13,578 nucleotides of DNA, from contig RCSS01000365.1 of the NCBI GenBank assembly GCA_004000155.1, positions 1 through 13,578 of the forward strand, in the 5' to 3' direction. Under the pieces are notes generated by a model. That model did no database searches, had not been told where the DNA came from, and saw only the letters and a list, made by a program, of their open reading frames with translations. Below, piece after piece: positions 8,685-13,578 of the stretch. This DNA is from Tubulinosema ratisbonensis (Eukaryota; Microsporidia; Tubulinosematidae). The position numbers and the translations under genes are program-made. The first letter of the stretch is position 1, and the number at the start of each line of letters is the position of its first letter.

Positions 8685-9617
8685 TCAAAACATTGAAAGA
8701 TTCAGAAAACTAAAATCAGAAATATCAGCCGTAGCTATTGTTTTTTGTTTCATCAAAATTTTCAGTTTTTCCCTTATTTCAAAGTCGTTTTGGTTTTCTA
8801 AATTCAATAATAAATTATTTAATGACAAGCATTGGTAAAAATTATCTTCCAAAAATTTTTTACATTCTTTCGGTTCACCGTAATTTTTAAAAACAATAAG
8901 GTTCCCCAAATAATACCAAAATAATTTACTTTGGTTTTCTTTATGAGAAAAACTAAAATACATTAAATATCGACTCGTGATGTTTTCCAATAATCTCTTG
9001 CAGTGTTCTAATTGGACTTCTTTGCATAACAAGATTAAAATTGTTCTAAGTTTTACACTTTCTTCTATAAAATAGTTGGTTTTATGAAGAAAAATGTTAG
9101 TTTTTAAACTTATTGGTGTAAAATACATAGTGTGAGATATTGTGTACCATGAAAAAAAAGCTTGTAAAATAAACATAGAGACAATAAAATGTATTTTCGG
9201 TATTTCTAATGGTATATTTAATTGTTGAATTATTATTTTGTTTAGGTATCTAAATTCGGGTAAAAACAAACCTATAAGTAAACTTAGTTCTGATTGCAGC
9301 ATTTCAAGAATATCTTTCTTATCATAAATATATTTACTCCTATCAAAGTTGTCAACTAAAAAATTTACTATTATTGAAAAGTTATTCTGGGTATTTATGA
9401 TCGATTTTATTAACTTATTCTTATTTTTTTCACATATTTCGAAATATTTAAAAATCAAAGAAGAGTATTTTTTAAATTGACTTTGGGAAATTGATTGCTT
9501 TATTTTGCTAATGAATTCTTTTTTGTAATTAAAAATATTTTTTGATTCTACCAAAAACCAATGAAAAGCCCCTTTTTGTAGATCTTTATGTTTCTTTTTC
9601 AGTTGAAAGTATAACAT
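8685..9617 (-). CDS. Hypothetical protein, 310-aa open piece of the split gene
   Basis: This is the longest open frame of the window; 310 codons free of stops cannot be chance at this composition. The first ATG (9617) directly follows an in-frame TGA and has no CCC block, so it is probably not the true start. The 78-codon frame that overlaps and precedes it (9822-9589) supplies the likely upstream protein, and translation would need a frame change between 9617 and 9589. The protein is rich in Leu, Ile, Lys, Asn and Phe and predominantly helical in appearance. The most hydrophobic stretch is residues 143-160 (HFIVSMFILQAFFSWYTI), at best a weak membrane segment. A cluster rich in Cys/His/Glu, CKEVQLEHCKRLL, lies at 198-210. 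The C-terminus (SFLNLSMF) may be artificial, because the adjacent frame 8709-8587 continues with coding-like text. The function is unknown, probably lineage-specific. Confidence 0.8.
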   Translation of the reverse strand: MLYFQLKKKHKDLQKGAFHWFLVESKNIFNYKKEFISKIKQSISQSQFKKYSSLIFKYFEICEKNKNKLIKSIINTQNNFSIIVNFLVDNFDRSKYIYDKKDILEMLQSELSLLIGLFLPEFRYLNKIIIQQLNIPLEIPKIHFIVSMFILQAFFSWYTISHTMYFTPISLKTNIFLHKTNYFIEESVKLRTILILLCKEVQLEHCKRLLENITSRYLMYFSFSHKENQSKLFWYYLGNLIVFKNYGEPKECKKFLEDNFYQCLSLNNLLLNLENQNDFEIREKLKILMKQKTIATADISDFSFLNLSMF

Positions 9618-9857
9618 TCATAAAACTTTGTAGATTAGGAACAGGATACTTTGTTTGGTTATAAGAATAGAAAACTTCTTCTAAGCAACCAAAGAAAGTA
9701 TCGAAATGCAATAAAATGCCTTGATCGGGTGATGTAATTGTACTTGAAATGTTTTTTGATTTTGTTAATAATTTAGCTGGGTAATTACAATTCTGTGATA
9801 ATTGATATGTTAAATTGTTCTCTTAGGGTTTCTTTAAATTTAAGCTTGTGAGTAGAT

Positions 9858-10199
9858 TTAAATTACTCTCTTTTGCTTTGTTTTTAGATGGTTTCCACGA
9901 ATAATATCGATACTTTTTATGTAATGAAACACTATCCTTTTGACTAACATTATGAAACAAGCAAGGCTTAAAGAAATGCGATCTTTTTTCAAATGAACTT
10001 TTTTCACTTTGTTAAATTCTGTGTACATATTTTCAAGGATAACTTTTTTGTCTTTTTTGGTTAATATTTTTTTCTTTTTCTTAATTTTCTTTAAACATGA
10101 TACGTTGTTGTTATCACTTTTATTTCTTAAGTTTATGTTATGGCTTAATAAAACCATCTCAATCTTTATTGTACATAATAAATAAACTAGAGAATACAT
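9858..10199 (-). CDS. N-terminal piece of the split gene, 113 codons
   Basis: ATG at 10199 lies 4 nt after CCCC (10204-10207), the best start context in this part of the window. The first 65 residues or so are probably genuine: a hydrophobic N-terminus, an Asn-rich stretch, then the strongly basic run LKKIKKKKKILTKKDKK at about residues 36-52. After about residue 60 the reading is doubtful, because a competing frame (10011-9826) is equally open and reads more like folded protein. The last part of this frame (about 10011-9858) may therefore be a shadow created by a frameshift. An A-run of the kind that often carries indels lies at about 10058-10080. The frame ends at TAA 9858-9860. The function is unknown. 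Confidence 0.5.
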   Translation of the reverse strand: MYSLVYLLCTIKIEMVLLSHNINLRNKSDNNNVSCLKKIKKKKKILTKKDKKVILENMYTEFNKVKKVHLKKDRISLSLACFIMLVKRIVFHYIKSIDIIRGNHLKTKQKRVI

Positions 10200-10203
10200 T
10201 AAA

Positions 10204-10207
10204 GGGG
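10204..10207 (-). promoter_or_regulatory. CCCC start-proximal motif of the split gene
   Basis: On the minus strand the sequence reads ACACCCCTTTAATG, with CCCC ending 4 nt before the ATG at 10199. It is the same class of signal as at 3933-3935, 6602-6606 and 12758-12761. It supports 10199 as the true start of the whole 8584-10199 gene, since no comparable block precedes the ATG at 9617. Confidence 0.65.
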
Positions 10208-10293
10208 TGTTTCTTTTTCTTTTATTATTTTTTGATTTAAATTCTTTTTTTGGGTAGCATTTATCAAATTACAAAGATAAAATAATTAAATTT

Positions 10294-10488
10294 ATGAATT
10301 TTTCGATTATGAAAAAAATTGCGAAATTTTCTAAAGATGTCATTTTATTGAAGATCATAGGTTATTTCTTAGCTAATATCATTAATTACAGTAAAATTAT
10401 AAATTTAACAAATAATGATGAGTTTTTACACAGGCTTATTAAAATAAACCAATTTAAAGTATACATTTTAACTAAAAATCCTTCTTAA
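10294..10488 (+). CDS. Weak 64-aa open frame, possibly random
   Basis: ATG at 10294 opens 64 codons to TAA at 10486-10488. The peptide is Lys/Ile/Asn-rich (it contains SIMKKIAKFSKDVILLKIIG) with a hydrophobic stretch around residues 18-31 that could be a short membrane segment. No C block stands before the ATG; the nearest run is a GGG about 40 nt upstream. It is divergent from the split gene, 94 bp from that gene's start. Several frames of this length are expected by chance in DNA this AT-rich, and I recognise no family, so it is kept only as a candidate. Confidence 0.2.
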   Translation: MNFSIMKKIAKFSKDVILLKIIGYFLANIINYSKIINLTNNDEFLHRLIKINQFKVYILTKNPS

Positions 10489-12757
10489 AATTTATTTCTA
10501 AACCAACTGCATCTTTGTTTAAATTTAAGAGGTATTTAATCAAAAAGAAATTTAATAAAAATTACATGTATGGTCGGTTTTTGTTTTTTTTTTATTTGTA
10601 GAAGTATTTCTTTAGGTAGGTATCATATTAGTTTTAACATGGTTTAAATTTTTTATCTTTTAGATTTCTATAAAATTTAAAGAAAATTGGTGAATAACAA
10701 CATAAATTAAAGAGTTTTTTAAAGACGATATGAAATTAAAAATTTTTTATATATTTTTTTATATAATTTTACATTATCAGCCATGTAATAGTTTTAAAAT
10801 ATAAATGTAAAAAATTTCTTGAAAATAAAAAAAAATCAATCACTTATCCACAAAAAGAAAGAATTATTTAACATCCCTTAAATAAAAATATAAATTTAAA
10901 TGCTGTGTTTATTTTGTAGAAAAAAATATAAATCAAAAGAATTACTCAATAAATTAATTACTTAGCTAATAACCTAGTGTATTAAAATTACAATATTAAT
11001 TAATAAAGGTTAAAAAATATTCTTAATCATTTATTCTGTCTAAATAATCTTTCGGAATTTCTTGATATCTTTTGTTTATTGGTATTTACATAAAACTTAG
11101 TTGTATATTTGATATGTATTTAACTTAATGGGTGATTGTCAATAATTCAAAGGTAATATGATTATTTTTAAAAAATTGGTTAAAAGTATTTTTTATAAAA
11201 ATTACTTAAGAAAGATTCGTTATGCGTTTTTGATTAATCAATTTATCAAATAAATATTAAATTAAATTTATAAAGACTATATGGCAATATAATCTAAATT
11301 TATTCAATTTATTGAATATGTTGTTTATTAATGTCTTTTATAAAAGCATTTCTATTCGCTGTAATTTTAGAAGATTGGTTTTTTATGTAAAATATTTATA
11401 ATGAATTTTTTTGTTAACTAAAATACAAATGTTTTATTAACTTTTATGCTCAAAAGTGCCTTTACTTTTTCTTTAGTGCCAATTTTGTTCAATCTTATTG
11501 AGTATTTTTAAATTATTCTATAAAATTAGGTTTGAAAATTAATGTTCTTATTTTAAATAAAAAAGAAGGATTTCTAATATTAATATATAAATAGGCAGGC
11601 GAAGAAATTTTTAATTAAAATTTTAAATAAATTAGAATATTTATACTTTTAAAGTGTTACAATTTAAGATCATTTGAAGATATTTATTACTTCAATGTTT
11701 TATGCTAGGTTTTAAGACGTATAAACCTAAACCAATATATATTTTACAAAAATAAAGGATTTCTATTGTATTCAAAAGATTTTAATCAAAAATTTTAACA
11801 ACAATCATTTTTATTAGTATATTTTAATTAAAAGATCATCTTTCAAAAAGCTCCAATAGTTTTATATTTATTTCAAAATATTAACATCTTAAATAAAAGT
11901 TTTGAGATCTCTTTTCTTTTAAAAAATTATATAATTTGGTAAGCTAACTTTAATCAATTTTTTGACAATCGGCAAAATATAATATATTTATAATAATTTA
12001 AAATTATTCTTAATAATATTTTTGAGAACAGGTTTTATTTGATTTAAACATGTTAATAAGAGCTTTCTTTTTGGGGGAGGGTTTTGAGCCGAGTTAATTC
12101 TTATTTATTTTTATTTAAAAAATGCTATATACTTTAGAGCAAAATTGAGTTTATTAGGTTTGTTCACAGTTTAATTTAATAATAAAATTTTTGTTTTTTT
12201 TTTGGTTTACTTGAACATTCTTTTATGGCATTGTCAAATTCAATACCCTGTACAAATATTATAGAAGTGTAAAACTATTAAGTTCTTATGATTTAATATA
12301 ATTGAACATAAAATTTTGATAAAATAAACCTGTATACAGTGGACTAATGAAATTAACCATCAGACTTTAACATATTTTTTGAAGATTTTGTGCTTCTTCT
12401 TAAATATTTTATTTTCTAAACATAAAAATTGAAAGTCTAATAAAACCTTTTAAATAATTTTGTAAAAATTAGTTTTACATATTTCATCTATGTCAAAAGC
12501 TAAAATTTTTTATTACCTATGCGTAAATATTAAATAAAATTTTAAATAATAATTTGTCTATCAACTTTATATCATCGATTTATTATGAATAGCTATAACT
12601 TATATTAAAATAATTGAATCCGAAAATAAAAATAGTTTTTATTTCTTTAAAATTTGTAAAAACATTTTTTGTTTAATTTTATTGTTATTATAATTTAAAT
12701 TCAATTTGCCATTTATAAAAAATGAGATCAAAACCATTTCTATTTAAAGTTATTATT
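10489..12757. other. Long AT-rich spacer, no supported gene
   Basis: About 2.3 kb with almost no G or C blocks. There are two exceptions. CCC at 10875-10877 is followed 22 nt later by ATG at 10900, opening only 21 codons (MLCLFCRKKYKSKELLNKLI) to TAG at 10963-10965. On the minus strand CCCTCCCCC (12081-12073) is followed 21 nt later by an ATG at 12051 with 13 codons before TAA. Both spacings are longer than for the supported genes. They may be leftovers of lost genes or chance. No repeats, RNA genes or transposon motifs were seen otherwise. Confidence 0.6.
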
Positions 12758-12761
12758 CCCC
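12758..12761 (+). promoter_or_regulatory. CCCC start-proximal motif of the 139-aa gene
   Basis: The sequence reads TATTCCCCTTTAAAAACGATTATG, with CCCC ending 13 nt before the ATG at 12775. It belongs to the same motif class as the other gene starts in this window, with slightly longer spacing. Confidence 0.6.
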
Positions 12762-12774
12762 TTTAAAAACGATT

Positions 12775-13194
12775 ATGCTATATTATTTATTAAAAGTATA
12801 CTTGACACAGCCGATAAATAAAACAAGTGGTAACGACCAAAGAACCATAGAAAATAGTAAAGAGGATTTGTTTAATGAACAAATTATGAAAGAACTGGTG
12901 AATAGAAGTTTTTTTAGGAACGAATTTATTTCATCTTTTATAGAAAATAATTTTGAAGAGGATGTTATTGTTTTTTATGGGAAAAGGAAACTGGAAGTAG
13001 AATCTGATCATTCTTACTGCAAACGAAAAAAAGAAAATGAAACTGAGACTGGCTTTCAATCTTATAAAAAGGAAGAAAAAATAAATATGCTAAAAAAATT
13101 TTCAGATGAGAAAAGGCGAAGGAGCGAGAAAAAAGAGGGGATGTCTCATAAAAAAGATGTCTTTATGGGTGCTCCAGAATCGACTATAGATTAA
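12775..13194 (+). CDS. Hypothetical highly charged protein, 139 aa
   Basis: This is an intact 139-codon gene of unknown family. The first 11 residues are hydrophobic (MLYYLLKVYLT). Residues 15-45 are polar and acidic, and 46-70 contain FFRNEFISSFIENNFEEDVI, the most fold-like part. From 70 to the end the protein is strongly charged, with basic clusters at 70-72 (KRK), 83-86 (KRKK) and 113-120 (KRRRSEKK), which suit a nuclear localisation signal or nucleic-acid contact. The tail 125-139 is mixed. Its codons have visibly more G and C than the flanking spacers, and CCCC lies 13 nt upstream, so the start is well supported. It could be a nuclear protein; that is inference from the basic clusters alone. 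The frame ends at TAA 13192-13194, followed by AT-rich DNA and, 71 bp later, a long palindrome. Confidence 0.8.
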   Translation: MLYYLLKVYLTQPINKTSGNDQRTIENSKEDLFNEQIMKELVNRSFFRNEFISSFIENNFEEDVIVFYGKRKLEVESDHSYCKRKKENETETGFQSYKKEEKINMLKKFSDEKRRRSEKKEGMSHKKDVFMGAPESTID

Positions 13195-13265
13195 ATATTT
13201 TCAAGCTTATGTTTTTATCAGCGAATTATATTATTCTTGTAATTTTAAACTAATTAAACTTGAAA

Positions 13266-13315
13266 CATTCTAATGTTTTATATATTAATATATTAGTATA
13301 TAAAACATTAGAATG
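13266..13315. repeat. Near-perfect 50-bp palindrome
   Basis: Arms CATTCTAATGTTTTATATA (13266-13284) and TATATAAAACATTAGAATG (13297-13315) are perfect 19-bp inverted copies. The 12-nt centre, TTAATATATTAG, is itself palindromic except for one T/G pair (13285/13296), so 24 of 25 pairs match. Symmetry stops abruptly on both sides (A facing A at 13265/13316). This is far beyond chance even in AT-rich DNA. It could be a foldback miniature element, a protein-binding or origin-like site, or a transcript hairpin ending the gene at 12775-13194. No target-site duplication is visible and no second copy was found in the window. Confidence 0.8.
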
Positions 13316-13404
13316 AAAATACATTTCCTTTTTTAAAAAAAATAAATACCATGTATTCATTGCAGAATTTTAAAGCTTTTCTCTTGGTAAAAAAACTTGA
13401 ATTA

Positions 13405-13470
13405 GATTTTGGGTAGACTCCCATTTTTTAGCCCGGGAAAATTTGGAGGGAAAGGTGCCATTTTGATCAG
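13405..13470. other. Small GC-richer island centred on CCCGGG
   Basis: In an otherwise AT-rich tail this stretch contains GGGTAGACTCCC, AGCCCGGGAAAA and GGAGGGAAAGGTGCC. CTCCC (13418-13422) and GGAG (13445-13448) flank the CCCGGG (13432-13437) in a loose inverted arrangement. Short open frames cross it on both strands, so it could be a coding relic, a transposon end or a promoter for a gene beyond the window. None of these can be chosen from the sequence. The rest of 13195-13578, apart from the palindrome, holds nothing recognisable. Confidence 0.35.
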
Positions 13471-13578
13471 AAATTCTTTATACAGTAATTAAAAATTTTT
13501 TATTATTTTAAATTTTGTATTAATATTATTTAAATAAATTATAATAAATTTAATATCAAATTTATTAAATGTCGAACA

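Larger units (their letters stand above)
8584..10199 (-). pseudogene. Large unidentified gene split by frame changes and a stop, about 535 codons
   Basis: Read from right to left, open pieces follow one another. Piece 1: ATG at 10199 (after CCCC), frame open to 9858. Piece 2: 10011-9826, 62 codons, containing SEKSSFEKRSHFFKPCLF, then TAA at 9825-9823. Piece 3: the same frame continues 9822-9589, 78 codons, containing GILLHFDTFFGCLEEVFYSY and KYPVPNLQSF. Piece 4: 9617-8685, 310 codons, in the phase of piece 1. Piece 5: 8709-8587, 41 codons in the phase of pieces 2-3, containing NDREENYFIEEFVKIILSE, ending at TAA 8586-8584. The coding phase thus alternates between only two frames, and each switch falls in or near an A/T run. 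It is either a young pseudogene or an intact gene carrying assembly indels. The N-terminus (MYSLVYLLCTIKIEMVLL) is hydrophobic and might be a signal or anchor segment. The rest looks like a soluble, helical, Lys/Leu/Asn-rich protein. No family is recognised. Confidence 0.6.

Noticed and set aside
8584..10199. Spliceosomal introns as the explanation for the frame changes
   Set aside because: The open pieces abut or overlap with no room for an intron and no GT...AG boundary was evident. Microsporidian introns are rare, short and mostly near the 5' end of genes.
1..13578. tRNA, rRNA, CRISPR array, bacterial operon or prophage
   Set aside because: No B-box-like GGTTCGAATCC, rRNA core, regularly spaced repeats, Shine-Dalgarno sites or dense co-directional genes were seen. 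The window looks eukaryotic and gene-poor.

Overview
The window looks like a gene-poor, extremely AT-rich nuclear contig from a microsporidian with a large, diluted genome. By eye G+C is about one fifth; nothing was computed. Three lines of evidence support this. (1) Three of the four best gene starts, and one start of a ruined gene, have a CCC, CCCC or CCCCC block 4-13 nt upstream of the ATG. This is the start-proximal CCC motif known from microsporidia. (2) No introns, Shine-Dalgarno sites or operons are visible. (3) A ruined IS1595/ISXO2-type (Merlin superfamily) transposase is present, a family I recall as common in microsporidia. The species cannot be named from sequence alone. Edhazardia, Anncaliia or Hamiltosporidium-like genomes would fit this composition and gene density, but that is inference.

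Layout. 1-676: AT-rich, with one GC-richer patch at about 480-614. 677-1615: relics on the + strand. These are a short open frame (677-796), then a transposase relic whose zinc ribbon, DDE core and C-terminal tail can still be read through about ten in-frame stops. 1616-3253: AT-rich spacer with a small inverted repeat. 3254-3925 (-): an intact 223-aa coiled-coil protein of unknown function. 3926-5193: AT-rich spacer. 5194-6233 (+): scattered coding-like frames, probably a decayed gene. 6615-7782 (+): a second decayed gene whose CCCCC-ATG start is preserved. 7783-8583: spacer. 8584-10199 (-): a long unidentified gene (about 535 codons) with a good CCCC-ATG start, split into at least four open pieces by frame changes and one stop. 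The largest piece is 310 aa. 10200-12774: long AT-rich spacer with one weak 64-codon frame. 12775-13194 (+): an intact 139-aa, highly charged protein with basic clusters. 13266-13315: a near-perfect 50-bp palindrome. 13405-13470: a small GC-richer island.

No metabolic pathway, operon or defence system is visible. The theme is decay: two apparently intact lineage-specific genes sit among pseudogenes and transposon debris. For 8584-10199, uncorrected assembly indels are a real alternative to biological decay. I found no RNA gene, CRISPR array, or rRNA or tRNA signal. I recognise no product other than the transposase.
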